A stretch of 64,000 nt of DNA, from assembly GCF_002135345.1 (NCBI RefSeq), contig NZ_NEGI01000001.1, forward strand, positions 248,001-312,000. Reading direction: 5' to 3'. Made by a program: the position numbers and the translations under genes. This document shows positions 1-8,857 of the stretch, in pieces; the stretch's first letter is position 1; each line of letters opens with the position of its first letter. This DNA comes from Acinetobacter sp. ANC 4648 (lineage in GTDB: Bacteria > Pseudomonadota > Gammaproteobacteria > Pseudomonadales > Moraxellaceae). Under the pieces are notes generated by a model. It was not told the origin of the DNA. It ran no database searches and saw only the letters and a list, made by a program, of their open reading frames with translations.

Positions 1-162
1 ACCATTAAAATCATAACTTGGATAGTCATACATCGCATTTAAGCCTTTTGCAGCACGCTGATCAAGGCTCATAGTACTATTTTGATTGGATTTTATGACA
101 TGAGATGAACACGCTGAAAGGCTCAGCCCGAATAGACACAAACTTAAATATTTTAAATGCAT
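1..162 (-). CDS. Putative lipoprotein, N-terminal part only (cut by window start)
   Basis: The reverse strand from an ATG at 162 stays open for 54 codons to the window edge. It begins with a basic residue and a hydrophobic stretch ending in a lipobox (LSLSAC, cysteine at residue 18), followed by SSH, so it should be an exported lipoprotein processed by signal peptidase II. The visible mature part (about 36 residues) has no motif I recognise. It is divergent from the acyl-CoA dehydrogenase gene at 400, with about 240 bases between the two starts. The signal peptide is directly visible; the function is unknown. Confidence 0.7.
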   Translation of the reverse strand, partial: MHLKYLSLCLFGLSLSACSSHVIKSNQNSTMSLDQRAAKGLNAMYDYPSYDFNG

Positions 163-399
163 AATATTCTGATAACACCTTATTTATTTATAATTTAAAA
201 TGGAAATAAAAACTAAATCAACAAAGTTAATTTTCTAAATTCTATCAAGAAACAACCAATCTGACTTATATTTTTTCTAGAAAGTTCGCCTTTCTGACAT
301 TTTTTTCAGAGGCTCTTATCAATGTATTTACATCACTAAAAATGAATAATTCGAACATTGATTGAAAAGTCCAAAACTATTTTTAAATTAGGATGACAC

Positions 400-2223
400 A
401 TGCCTGCATATAAAGCTCCACTACGTGATATTCGTTTCTTAATGAACGAAGTTTTAGATTATCCTGCACACTATAAAACGTTATCCATTGGTGAAAATGC
501 TGATGCTGATACAGTAGATATGATCTTAGAAGGCGCAGCAGATTTTTGTGAAAATATACTATCTCCTTTAAATCAATCAGGTGATGAAGAAGGATGTCAC
601 TTTGATAATGGCGAAGTGACGACACCAAAAGGCTTTAAAGCAGCCTATGACCAGTTTGTACAAGGTGGTTGGCAAGGTCTGTCTTATCCTGAAGAGTTCG
701 GTGGTCAAGGTTTACCAATGTCTTTAAACTTGGTTAAATCTGAAATGATGGGTACGGCTAACTGGTCGTTCACCATGTACCCAGGTTTAAGCATGGGTTG
801 TATGAATACCATTATGCAATTTGGTACAGAAAAGCAAAAAAATACCTATATGCCACACCTCGTTGCGGGTACATGGTCAGGTACCATGTGTTTGACTGAA
901 CCACAATGTGGTACCGATTTAGGTCAAGTTAAGTCAAAAGCTGAACCTCAAGCAGATGGTACTTATAAGATTACAGGTACCAAGATTTTTATCTCTGCAG
1001 GTGAACATGATTTAACCGAAAACATTATTCACATCGTTCTTGCTCGCCTTCCAGATGCACCTGCAGGTACTCGTGGTATTTCATTGTTTATTGTGCCGAA
1101 GTTCCTTCCAACTACAGATGGCGGTGTCGGTGAGCGTAATCCTGTAAGCTGTGGTTCAATTGAACACAAAATGGGAATTCGTGCATCAGCAACTGCTGTT
1201 TTAAACTTTGATGAAGCAACTGGTTACCTGATTGGTGAAGTAAACAAAGGCTTACATGCAATGTTTACTTTTATGAATACCGCACGTATTGGTACGGCTG
1301 TTCAAGGCTTAGCACATGCCGAACTATCATTCCAAGGTGCTTTACCTTATGCCAAAGACCGTATGTCTATGCGTGCTCTTTCTGGGAAAAAAGATACCGA
1401 TAAAGTTGCCGATGCAATCATCCACCATGCTGACGTACGTCGTATGCTTTTAACCCAAAAAGCGATTGCTGAAGGTGGTCGTTCAATGATTTATCATGCA
1501 GCACAGCTTGCAGATAAAATGACCGATGCATTGGCTCAGGGTAATCAAGCAAAGTTTGATGAATATGATGATAAACTTGGCTTCTATACCCCAATTTTAA
1601 AAGGTTTTTTAACGGAATTAGGCCTAGAAGCATCAAATTTAGGTATGCAAGTATTTGGTGGTCATGGTTATATTAAAGAACACGGCATGGAACAAATTGC
1701 ACGTGATGCACGCATATCAACCCTTTATGAAGGAACCACAGGCATTCAAGCACTCGACTTGATTGGTCGTAAAGTTTTATTGTCTTCTAAAGGTAAAGTG
1801 ATTCGTGACTATACTGCTGAAATCTTAAGATTCTGTGCTCAACATGCCACCAATAAATATATGCGTCGTTTTGCATGGGACTTAACCAAGATCTGTGCGC
1901 AGTGGAACGCTTTAACTGTTCGTATCATGCTTGCTGCACGTAAAGATCGGGATATTGTTTCTTCTGCTTCTGTAGACTTCTTGATGTTCTCAGGTTATGC
2001 GATGATGGCATTTTATTGGGCGCAACAAGCTGCAGTTGCATCTGAAAAATTAGCATCGGGTACTGGAGCTGAAGTTCCTGAATTTTATAAAGCCAAAATC
2101 AAGCTTGCTGATTTCTACTTTGAACAATTGTTACCCCGTACTCAAGGTCATGCCGAGTCAATGGTGAATCCATCTCGTACCATGATGTCTTTAGATGCTG
2201 AGCATTTTAGTTTTGATTACTAA
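400..2223 (+). CDS. Acyl-CoA dehydrogenase (about 600-residue, C-terminally extended type)
   Basis: FAD-dependent acyl-CoA dehydrogenase that would introduce the trans-2 double bond in beta-oxidation of an acyl-CoA and pass electrons to ETF. The 607 residues match the long subfamily that also contains 3-methylmercaptopropionyl-CoA dehydrogenase (DmdC) and has an extra C-terminal domain (about 470-600). The flavin-binding motif CLTEPQCGTDLG lies near residues 164-175. The probable catalytic glutamate sits in LYEGTTGIQ near residue 443. An AGGAT ribosome site precedes the ATG and a strong terminator follows. The chain-length specificity cannot be read from the sequence. An ETF-ubiquinone oxidoreductase that could accept its electrons is encoded at 17.8 kb. 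Confidence 0.93.
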   Translation: MPAYKAPLRDIRFLMNEVLDYPAHYKTLSIGENADADTVDMILEGAADFCENILSPLNQSGDEEGCHFDNGEVTTPKGFKAAYDQFVQGGWQGLSYPEEFGGQGLPMSLNLVKSEMMGTANWSFTMYPGLSMGCMNTIMQFGTEKQKNTYMPHLVAGTWSGTMCLTEPQCGTDLGQVKSKAEPQADGTYKITGTKIFISAGEHDLTENIIHIVLARLPDAPAGTRGISLFIVPKFLPTTDGGVGERNPVSCGSIEHKMGIRASATAVLNFDEATGYLIGEVNKGLHAMFTFMNTARIGTAVQGLAHAELSFQGALPYAKDRMSMRALSGKKDTDKVADAIIHHADVRRMLLTQKAIAEGGRSMIYHAAQLADKMTDALAQGNQAKFDEYDDKLGFYTPILKGFLTELGLEASNLGMQVFGGHGYIKEHGMEQIARDARISTLYEGTTGIQALDLIGRKVLLSSKGKVIRDYTAEILRFCAQHATNKYMRRFAWDLTKICAQWNALTVRIMLAARKDRDIVSSASVDFLMFSGYAMMAFYWAQQAAVASEKLASGTGAEVPEFYKAKIKLADFYFEQLLPRTQGHAESMVNPSRTMMSLDAEHFSFDY

Positions 2224-2243
2224 GTTATAAATTTAGAAAAGTT

Positions 2244-2270
2244 AAAAGAGCGCTGAGGCGCTCTTTTTTA
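2244..2270 (+). terminator. Rho-independent terminator of the acyl-CoA dehydrogenase gene
   Basis: A perfect 10-bp stem (2244-2253 with 2258-2267) has the tetraloop TGAG and runs into a T tract, 20 bases after the stop codon. A closely similar hairpin is found at about 3138-3163 and a degenerate copy at about 2824-2851. Confidence 0.9.
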
Positions 2271-2331
2271 TTAAACACATTTAAAAATGTGATATTTAAT
2301 ATATTTTAAAGTGTTCTAAAGGACATATAAA

Positions 2332-2715
2332 TTGAATAATCCCCAACCTATTGACCCACGTCATTATTCGGTTCGACCAGAATGGATATGGACGAAAGAT
2401 AATGAGAACTTAACAAAAACAGCATCACTTGTTGTGAATTTAAAACATCATAAAATTGGGTATTTACAACAGCAATTTGAACAATGGCTACAAAAGCTAT
2501 CAGCAACAAAACTCAAAACAGCAGAATATGCTTACGGTGGTTGTGGCTTCAAAATTCTTGCACAATCTGATACCGAGATTCAGCTAATTCTATTTTCAGC
2601 AGGACAAGATGCTTTAGAATCTTTGGATGAATTGGTACAAAATTTATATAGCGAGATTATTCTTCACGATCCAGCAATTGAAGTCTTGTGGAAAGAGCTT
2701 CCATTACAATCATAA
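2332..2715 (+). CDS. Hypothetical protein, 127 residues
   Basis: ORF starting with TTG, preceded by AAAGGA at a good distance (about 8 bases); no in-frame ATG lies near the start. The product is soluble, without signal peptide or membrane segment. It has an aromatic N-terminal part (RPEWIWTKD) and a C-terminal half rich in acidic and hydrophobic residues with a GGCGFKIL stretch near residues 69-76. I do not recognise a family; it is probably restricted to Acinetobacter or close relatives. It sits between the intact acyl-CoA dehydrogenase gene and the decayed remnant of another one. Confidence 0.65.
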   Translation: MNNPQPIDPRHYSVRPEWIWTKDNENLTKTASLVVNLKHHKIGYLQQQFEQWLQKLSATKLKTAEYAYGGCGFKILAQSDTEIQLILFSAGQDALESLDELVQNLYSEIILHDPAIEVLWKELPLQS

Positions 2716-2723
2716 TGGCAGTA

Positions 2724-2810
2724 GTACAACAACTTTAAATTATATTGAAGGTCAATCAAGCTTATATTTTAATGGTTTTAGACACTGAAATTTTTAGTCT
2801 TGATGATTAA
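2724..2810 (+). pseudogene. Decayed 3' end of a second acyl-CoA dehydrogenase gene
   Basis: The reading frame ending in TAA at 2808-2810 encodes LDTEIFSLDD at its end, matching the intact enzyme's C-terminus LDAEHFSFDY position by position (L, D, E, F, S and D kept). Upstream, a QQL segment is followed by an in-frame stop at 2736, and an EGQ segment corresponding to the intact QGH lies in another frame. The similarity continues past the stop: TTTAGAAAA, then an A-rich stretch and a degenerate copy of the intact gene's terminator. The rest of the gene is missing. I infer an ancestral tandem pair of which one copy was deleted. Confidence 0.6.
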
Positions 2811-2823
2811 GATTTAGAAAATT

Positions 2824-2851
2824 AAAAAATCGCTAAAGTTCTATTTTTTAT
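2824..2851 (+). terminator. Degenerate terminator belonging to the acyl-CoA dehydrogenase remnant
   Basis: An A-rich stretch, CGCTAAAG and a T run align with the intact terminators at 2244 and 3138, but base changes break most of the GC pairs of the stem. It is probably no longer efficient. Confidence 0.4.
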
Positions 2852-2985
2852 TATTTAATAAGATTAACCAAAAGAGGTCTGCTATACAGTTTAATTATTC
2901 AGACCACTTTATATTAAAATATATAGTACTTCTTTAGAGAGGTAAGATAATATGGTATTACTTAGATTCAATAAGGAATACTGAA

Positions 2986-3099
2986 ATGATGAAGTTTTTA
3001 AAACAGAAGAATAAAACCAGTTTTGTATTCTTCATCATGATATTTTACTCGATTATCGGAATAGGTTTAGGCTATCTTATTGCTGAATATGTTTTATAA
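2986..3099 (+). CDS. Small single-pass membrane protein, 37 residues
   Basis: An ATG at 2986 is preceded by AAGGA with 8-base spacing and opens a 37-codon frame ending in TAA. The peptide has a lysine-rich start (KFLKQKNK) and then one continuous hydrophobic segment of about 24 residues with a glycine-rich centre (GIGLGYLI), so the N-terminus should stay in the cytoplasm. A hairpin terminator lies about 40 bases after the stop. The combination of ribosome site, coding-like composition and terminator supports a real gene; there is no recognisable family and the function is unknown. Confidence 0.6.
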   Translation: MMKFLKQKNKTSFVFFIMIFYSIIGIGLGYLIAEYVL

Positions 3100-3137
3100 A
3101 AATTTTAATAACTTTATTATAGTTTTTATTGCCAAGT

Positions 3138-3164
3138 AAAAAAGAGCGCTAAGGTGCTCTTTTG
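3138..3164 (+). terminator. Rho-independent terminator after the 37-residue membrane protein gene
   Basis: AAAAGAGCGC pairs with GTGCTCTTTT across a TAAG loop (one G-T pair), followed by T-rich sequence. It resembles the terminator at 2244. Confidence 0.75.
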
Positions 3165-3246
3165 TTTATTTTATAAATACTTTTGCCTAATCCAAAAAAT
3201 AAAAAAGCTGGATGCTAGAAACCCCACATCCACATTAGCACTAAAA

Positions 3247-3744
3247 TCAATTTTTTTCTTGAGTGGCAACCTGTTTCACGGTTTTAATCATTTTTAATCT
3301 GCCCTTTTCCAGCACATAAAAACGAACAGTTAAGCTGTCCACCTCATAATTATGATTCATGTGTTCTTCCTGAGTCACCAGCAATCGACTGCGAGGGCTT
3401 GTTGCGACAACATCTTCTGAATTTTCCTCACCACCAAAATTAGCCTGTAACAACTTCCCCGTACGCTTACTTACAAAAGAATACATACGGCAACTCGCAC
3501 CACAACCCCTCATAGTTGTGACATACTCCCCTGCGAAATCAACTTTTTGTTGCAATGCTTCATTTAAGCGGGTGCGAAACATTCGCGCACTGGGATCAGA
3601 AATATCTAATTTCGCTGTTGTACCCGCATAAACCGATTTGACTGGAGAATCGCTAAATTGAGGTACTATATTTTTTGCATTGGTTAGCGCTGTTATTGTT
3701 ATCATCGTTATTACAAATAATATCTTAATAAGTCGTTTAATCAT
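3247..3744 (-). CDS. Exported hypothetical protein with two conserved-looking cysteines
   Basis: The start is taken at the ATG at 3744 because GGAT lies 6-7 bases upstream; the longer frame would need a TTG at 3756. The first about 23 residues are a Sec signal peptide (basic start, hydrophobic core, cleavage near TNA-KN). The mature part contains VDFAGEYVTTMRGCGASC, a pattern I associate with small periplasmic proteins of unknown role in which a beta strand precedes a GCG-x-x-C motif; the two cysteines could form a disulfide. It stands alone on this strand, downstream of hemW. No function can be assigned. Confidence 0.75.
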   Translation of the reverse strand: MIKRLIKILFVITMITITALTNAKNIVPQFSDSPVKSVYAGTTAKLDISDPSARMFRTRLNEALQQKVDFAGEYVTTMRGCGASCRMYSFVSKRTGKLLQANFGGEENSEDVVATSPRSRLLVTQEEHMNHNYEVDSLTVRFYVLEKGRLKMIKTVKQVATQEKN

Positions 3745-3817
3745 GATGATATCCAAACATTTTTATTCTTAATTTGTCTAAGCATCATAGCAAAAGCACA
3801 TGTTATTCACATTATAC

Positions 3818-4972
3818 TTACAGAAACTCTTCCAAAACAGAGTTCAAAAATATATGTCCTTGCTCGGTACAGGCTAGTCGTTTTTGATCTTCAACCATCA
3901 GCTTGCGTGAGCGTAATGACGTTAAAACTTTATCTAAACTTGCCAAACTTAAACCTGCACGCTCCGGATAAAGCTGAGCTTCAACACCGTCATTTAAGCG
4001 CAAAGCATTCATCATAAATTCAAATGGCATTTCTTCTGCTTCAATCTTTTTAAATTGAAGATTATCGGCGGGTACTTTGGCTAAATAATCTTTTGGTAAA
4101 CGCGTTTTTTGAAAACGATATACGCCTTCAGTCTGTGTGACTTTACCGTGCGCCCCTGCTCCGATTGCTAAATAGTCCCCAAACTGCCAATAATTTAAAT
4201 TATGTGCAGAAGGCTGTTCTTTACGCCAAGCTGAAACTTCATAGTTCACAAAACCATGCGCCTTTAAATAGGCTTCACCCTGTTCTTGAATGTCTTCCAA
4301 CACATCATCCACTGGTAAAACAGGCTGGGTTCTAAAGAACACAGTATTCGGCTCAATGGTCAATTGATACCATGAAATATGCGTTGCACCACTTTCCACA
4401 GCCAGTTTTAAATCATACATCGCTTGTTCTAAAGTCTGCTCAGGTAAGCCATGCATCAAATCAACATTGATCCGTTTAAAACCTGCTTCTTTGGCTAAAT
4501 AAATAGCATTAACAGCATCATCATTACTATGAATACGCCCTAATTTTTTAAGATGATCGGTATTAAAACTTTGTACACCAATAGAAAGGCGATTAATCCC
4601 AGCCTCTAAATAACCAGCAAAAGGATCGTGTTCAACCGTTCCAGGGTTAGCTTCCAAAGTGATTTCACAACCCGCTTCAAAGGGAATAATATTTTTAAGC
4701 TGAGCAAAGAGCCATACATAGCCTTTAGCTGAAATAAGAGATGGCGTACCACCACCAATAAAAACACTATGAATCTGACGACCCTGAGCAAAATCAATCT
4801 GCGTCTTAAAATCTTCGACCAAGGCTTTTAAATATTCTTGCTCTAAATCTAAAGACAACTCCCCATCTGGCACCGCATGTGAATTAAAATCACAATATGG
4901 ACATTTACGCACACACCACGGCATGTGTATATAAAGTGATAATGGAATCAGTGCAGGATTTAAATCAGCCAA
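3818..4972 (-). CDS. hemW: Radical SAM heme chaperone HemW
   Basis: HemW (formerly annotated as an oxygen-independent coproporphyrinogen III oxidase homologue) binds heme and a [4Fe-4S] cluster and is thought to deliver heme to respiratory proteins. The cluster motif CVRKCPYC (CxxxCxxC) is at residues 20-27 and the SAM-binding GGGTPS motif follows near residue 73. It lacks the long N-terminal arm of true HemN. The length of 384 residues is usual. The frame begins at a TTG with no clear ribosome site, so the exact start is uncertain. hemH is encoded at 13.8 kb. Confidence 0.92.
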   Translation of the reverse strand: MADLNPALIPLSLYIHMPWCVRKCPYCDFNSHAVPDGELSLDLEQEYLKALVEDFKTQIDFAQGRQIHSVFIGGGTPSLISAKGYVWLFAQLKNIIPFEAGCEITLEANPGTVEHDPFAGYLEAGINRLSIGVQSFNTDHLKKLGRIHSNDDAVNAIYLAKEAGFKRINVDLMHGLPEQTLEQAMYDLKLAVESGATHISWYQLTIEPNTVFFRTQPVLPVDDVLEDIQEQGEAYLKAHGFVNYEVSAWRKEQPSAHNLNYWQFGDYLAIGAGAHGKVTQTEGVYRFQKTRLPKDYLAKVPADNLQFKKIEAEEMPFEFMMNALRLNDGVEAQLYPERAGLSLASLDKVLTSLRSRKLMVEDQKRLACTEQGHIFLNSVLEEFL

Positions 4973-5088
4973 GGAACAAGCTCAGAATAAAATAAAAAGC
5001 TATTTTAGCATGCCTTTACAGGAACACTGCGCGAATGTGATTGAATTGATTTAGACTATTCCTAAGCAATAAGAATAAAAGGGATAAC

Positions 5089-5550
5089 ATGCTTAAAATT
5101 TCCAGTCAGTTTTTCATATTGATTCCTTTGGCCATGGGCATTGGGATCGCCATGGCCTTTCAAACAGCCCTTAATGCACAGTTACGAGAATATTTGTATT
5201 CTCCCTTACAAGCTGCCCTTTTATCCTTTTTGGTTGGTACAATAGTTTTAGCTATATTGGTGTTTTTTCAACAAGGACAAAAACCAAATCTTGAAACGTT
5301 AATACATATCCCTTGGTTTCTTTGGTTAGGTGGATGTTTAGGTGTGTATGCAATTAGCACCAGTATTTTTACTGCACCGAAACTTGGGCTGCTAACACTC
5401 TCTGGTCTTATTATTTTTGGACAAATTGTGATGTCGATGATTTTTGATCAATTCGGCTTACTAGGTGTCGAAAAAACACCAATTTCATGGTCTCGCTTTT
5501 TCGGTGCGATTGTTATTTTTTCAGGGGTTCTATTAACCCTACAACGCTAA
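5089..5550 (+). CDS. YdcZ/DUF606-type DMT superfamily transporter
   Basis: Short 153-residue integral membrane protein with about five hydrophobic segments, matching the DUF606 (YdcZ) branch of the drug/metabolite transporter superfamily. The N-terminal half carries the family pattern GIAMAFQTALNAQL around residues 19-32, and the C-terminal half contains WLGGCLGVY. Such half-size proteins probably work as dimers. The substrate is unknown. The next gene, a MATE pump, starts 21 bases after the stop, so the two may share a transcript. Confidence 0.85.
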   Translation: MLKISSQFFILIPLAMGIGIAMAFQTALNAQLREYLYSPLQAALLSFLVGTIVLAILVFFQQGQKPNLETLIHIPWFLWLGGCLGVYAISTSIFTAPKLGLLTLSGLIIFGQIVMSMIFDQFGLLGVEKTPISWSRFFGAIVIFSGVLLTLQR

Positions 5551-5571
5551 ATTCATTTTACGAATCCCCAA

Positions 5572-6942
5572 ATGAGTACTTTTGTGTCAAATGTTTCAAC
5601 GGTCACGACCACACGCTTTGAATTAAAGCGACTCTTCCACCTCATGATTCCCATTCTCATCACGCAATTTGCCCAAGCTGGTTTTGGTCTCATTGATACC
5701 ATTATGGCAGGACATTTATCAGCACAAGATCTTGCTGCTATTGCAGTTGGTGTTGGTCTCTGGATTCCTATTATGCTGCTGTTTAGTGGCATTATGATTG
5801 CAACAACACCGTTAGTTGCCGAAGCCAATGGTGCACGTACTCCTGAACAGATTCCATCGATTGTACGTCAATCTCTTTGGGTAGCATTGGTTTTAGGAAT
5901 CATGGCAATGCTGATCTTACAGACCATGCCTTTACTGCTTCCTATTTTAGGGGTGCCTGAAAACTTATTACCTAAAGCCAGTCTATTTTTGCATGCAATT
6001 GGTTTTGGTATGCCTGCAGTGACGATGTATGCAGCATTAAGAGGTTATTCGGAAGCTTTGGGTTATCCTCGTCCAGTGACTGCAATTAGTTTGATCGCGC
6101 TGGTGGTTTTAATACCGTTAAACTTTATTTTTATGTATGGCATTGGCCCAATTCCGCATTTAGGCAGCGCAGGCTCTGGTTTTGCTACCGCTATTTTACA
6201 GTGGTTGATGTTTATCACCCTTGCGCTGTATATTTTAAAAGCACAACGCTATCAAAAAACCCAACCCTTTGCACTGTGGGAAAAACTCAATGCCTATTGG
6301 GTTAAACGTATTTTAAAACTGGGACTACCAATTGGCTTAGCCATTTTCTTTGAAGTCAGTATTTTCAGTACCGCTGCAATTGTTTTAAGTCCTTTGGGTG
6401 AAACCATTATCGCAGCTCATCAAATTGCGATTTCAGTCACTTCACAATTATTTATGATCCCGATGTCACTTGCAATTGCGCTCACCATTCGGGTTGGTAC
6501 TTATTATGGTGAAAATAATTGGTTGGCAATGCGAAAAGTACAGCATATCGGTCTAGCCACTGGAACTATTTTTGCGTTCATCACTATGGCGTTTATGTGG
6601 TTATTTCGCGCTGAAATCGTCGCAATTTATACCTCCGATTATGATGTTGCCAAAGTGGCAATGTATCTTATTTTATTTGCGATTGCATACCAACTCATGG
6701 ATGCATGGCAAGTCAGTGCTGCGGGCTGTTTACGCGGTATGCAAGATACTAAGGGGCCAATGTGGATTACCATGCTCGCCTATTGGATCATTGCATTTCC
6801 AGTGGGAATTTATCTTGCCCGTTTTACCGAAATGGGTGCTGCAGGGGTTTGGATCGGCTTAATTGTCGGCTTAAGTGTAGCTTGTGTCTTATTACTGACA
6901 CGTCTATATATGAATAATAAGAGATTAAGTCTGAACATCTAA
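5572..6942 (+). CDS. abeM: MATE family multidrug efflux pump, AbeM-like
   Basis: A 456-residue, 12-helix inner-membrane antiporter of the MATE family (NorM branch). From recall, the sequence is very close to AbeM of Acinetobacter baumannii, an H+-coupled exporter of fluoroquinolones, aminoglycosides and dyes: for example LMIPILITQFAQAG, AGHLSAQDLAAIAVG and SAAGCLRGMQDTKGP. AbeM begins at MSNV, which aligns with the GTG at 5584 here, so the true start may be that GTG rather than the ATG at 5572; neither has a convincing ribosome site. It lies 21 bases behind the DUF606 transporter gene. Substrate range here is inferred from the homologue. Confidence 0.9.
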   Translation: MSTFVSNVSTVTTTRFELKRLFHLMIPILITQFAQAGFGLIDTIMAGHLSAQDLAAIAVGVGLWIPIMLLFSGIMIATTPLVAEANGARTPEQIPSIVRQSLWVALVLGIMAMLILQTMPLLLPILGVPENLLPKASLFLHAIGFGMPAVTMYAALRGYSEALGYPRPVTAISLIALVVLIPLNFIFMYGIGPIPHLGSAGSGFATAILQWLMFITLALYILKAQRYQKTQPFALWEKLNAYWVKRILKLGLPIGLAIFFEVSIFSTAAIVLSPLGETIIAAHQIAISVTSQLFMIPMSLAIALTIRVGTYYGENNWLAMRKVQHIGLATGTIFAFITMAFMWLFRAEIVAIYTSDYDVAKVAMYLILFAIAYQLMDAWQVSAAGCLRGMQDTKGPMWITMLAYWIIAFPVGIYLARFTEMGAAGVWIGLIVGLSVACVLLLTRLYMNNKRLSLNI

Positions 6943-6966
6943 CTCTACTTTTTGAATCCGTTCTAC

Positions 6967-6991
6967 CCCCTCCTTTTCGAAGGAGGGTTCT
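6967..6991 (+). terminator. Probable terminator after the MATE gene
   Basis: A perfect 8-bp stem CCCTCCTT/AAGGAGGG with a stable TTCG tetraloop lies about 25 bases after the stop. The T tract behind it is weak (TTCTTG). It sits between converging genes. Confidence 0.6.
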
Positions 6992-7003
6992 TGAGCTAAA
7001 TTG

Positions 7004-7213
7004 CTATAGTTGAACAATAGCATCCCTCAAGCGTTGTGGTATTGCAGACTCATCCTGAACCTCTTTCATCATCGCTTGCCCGACAATAACATCCACCCCA
7101 TTAAAGGTCATAGTCGGTGATCCATACAGTTCATAGCCATCATTTAGTGCTTTGGTCACGCGTGCACAAAATTGCACATCATCTTTACCCGTTAAATAGC
7201 GATATACTTTCAT
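7004..7213 (-). CDS. DUF1737 domain-containing small protein
   Basis: The protein core KVYRYLTGKDD...RVTKALNDGYELYGSP is the DUF1737 signature, a small alpha/beta domain of unknown function. I take the ATG at 7213 as start because family members begin directly with the MKVYRYL segment and a GAAGAA stretch precedes it; an in-frame ATG at 7243 would add ten residues. The product would be about 69 residues, cytoplasmic, without signal peptide. It is a single gene convergent with the MATE gene. Confidence 0.8.
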   Translation of the reverse strand: MKVYRYLTGKDDVQFCARVTKALNDGYELYGSPTMTFNGVDVIVGQAMMKEVQDESAIPQRLRDAIVQL

Positions 7214-7413
7214 AGCAGCATTCTTCATCAAAAATTTAGACATTAATATTATGTATATTAAGTCATCGATTGGTTTTACTTCAAATAAAAATCAATTAAT
7301 TTTATAAATAACCAATTAGAAACAATATCTTAACAATTTAAAGTAGGCAGCATGTAGATTGTCGCCTATGATCAAAATAGAAAAACTTTATCGAAGTTTA
7401 AGGATTAATACGA

Positions 7414-8712
7414 ATGTCAAAAAATACAAGCACACCGGGGCGACGTTTTATGAAGCTTGCGAGTATGACAGCAAGTATCGCAACGAAAACGGTGTCAAAT
7501 TCCATTCGTAACTTTAATGCAGATGAAGAACAAAAAAATGAAGCACGCAGTAAATTATTTCAGGATATTGGTATACAAATTGCCGACACCTTGGGAGAAA
7601 TGAAAGGTGCGGTAATGAAAGTAGGACAAATTGCTTCACAGTACAAAGATATCTTTCCACCAGAAGTCGCTCGAGCCATTGCAAAACTACAACGTCAAGC
7701 TCCTCCCATGCCCTTTGCTGAAATTAAACATCAAGTCGAAAAAGAACTGGGCAAACCTTTAAGCAAAGCGTTTAAACACTTTGATGAGCAACCTTTTGCC
7801 GCAGCATCTATCGGACAAGTACATCTAGCAACGCTACTCGATGGCACAGATGTCGTGGTCAAAGTCCAATATCCGGGTGTGGATACCGCCTGTGAAAGTG
7901 ACTTAAAACAGGTGCGTTTAGCACTGCGCTTAATGGGCGTATTAAAAGTGGATAAAAAATTACAAGATCGCTTATTTAAAGAAATTCAAGATAGCTTACA
8001 TGAAGAACTGAATTACGAAATTGAAGCTCAAAACTTACAAGTCTTTCGTACTTTCCACCAAACCTTAGACAGTAAAATTATTATTCCTAAAGTGTATAGC
8101 GAATATTCAACCCGTCGTGTTTTAACCTTAAGTCTTGAAAAAGGTGAAAGTATAGAAACCGCCAGCACTTGGGATTTAACGATTCGGAATGATATTGGTC
8201 GTCGCCTAATTCAGGCTCTAGGGCAACAAATGTTCTTTCTGAAACGTTTTCATTGCGACCCTCATCCAGGTAACTTTGCCTTTAGAGAAGATGGTAGTGT
8301 GATTATTTATGATTTTGGTGGTGTGAAAACCTTATCCAATGACATCATTCAGCATTTTAAAGCCTTAGTTCGAGCAGCACGTAAACAAGATATTGTAAGT
8401 ATTGAAGAACACTTAACCTCTTTAGATGCACTCGCTGAAAAAGGTAAATTCCCAGATGAACTTTATAAAGCATGGTTAGAGGTACTGTTACGCCCCCTCA
8501 CGACACATTATGATTTTGCAGAAAACTCTGCACATCACGATGGTATGAAGTTAGTCAAAAAATCATTGAAATACTGGGATGTATTTAAACCATCACCCGA
8601 TACTCTCATGGTTAATCGTACTATTTCAGGACAATATTGGAATTTAATTCACTTGAAAGTCCATGATAATTTAAATGATCTCTTTGAAAGTTTAGTTCCT
8701 ACTCAAGACTAG
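7414..8712 (+). CDS. ABC1/AarF/UbiB family atypical kinase
   Basis: A 432-residue protein-kinase-like protein of the ABC1 (COQ8/UbiB) family, whose characterised members are ATPases supporting ubiquinone synthesis. Family marks are visible: the KxGQ motif in MKVGQIASQ near residue 70, the alanine-rich nucleotide loop AAASIGQVH near 130, VVVKVQYPG near 150, the catalytic-loop stretch CDPHPGNF near 280 and YDFGG near 298. Unlike the UbiB encoded at 52.4 kb it has no C-terminal membrane helices, so it is a second, soluble paralogue. AAGGA lies 9 bases before the ATG and a terminator follows. Its substrate is unknown. Confidence 0.9.
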   Translation: MSKNTSTPGRRFMKLASMTASIATKTVSNSIRNFNADEEQKNEARSKLFQDIGIQIADTLGEMKGAVMKVGQIASQYKDIFPPEVARAIAKLQRQAPPMPFAEIKHQVEKELGKPLSKAFKHFDEQPFAAASIGQVHLATLLDGTDVVVKVQYPGVDTACESDLKQVRLALRLMGVLKVDKKLQDRLFKEIQDSLHEELNYEIEAQNLQVFRTFHQTLDSKIIIPKVYSEYSTRRVLTLSLEKGESIETASTWDLTIRNDIGRRLIQALGQQMFFLKRFHCDPHPGNFAFREDGSVIIYDFGGVKTLSNDIIQHFKALVRAARKQDIVSIEEHLTSLDALAEKGKFPDELYKAWLEVLLRPLTTHYDFAENSAHHDGMKLVKKSLKYWDVFKPSPDTLMVNRTISGQYWNLIHLKVHDNLNDLFESLVPTQD

Positions 8713-8800
8713 ACTATTCAACTGGTATTTAAATTTAAATCAGTCTGTGTATTTCGTTAATTTTATTTTAAGTTTCGCGTTATATATTCAAATCATATTT

Positions 8801-8840
8801 GAAGTCTAAGTGCTTTCCTCCTGCTTAGACTTCTTTTTTT
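8801..8840 (+). terminator. Terminator of the ABC1 kinase gene
   Basis: The 10-bp stem GAAGTCTAAG/CTTAGACTTC (8801-8810 with 8824-8833), loop of 13 bases, is followed by seven T residues. Confidence 0.8.
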
Positions 8841-8857
8841 ATGTGTAAATTTAATGT

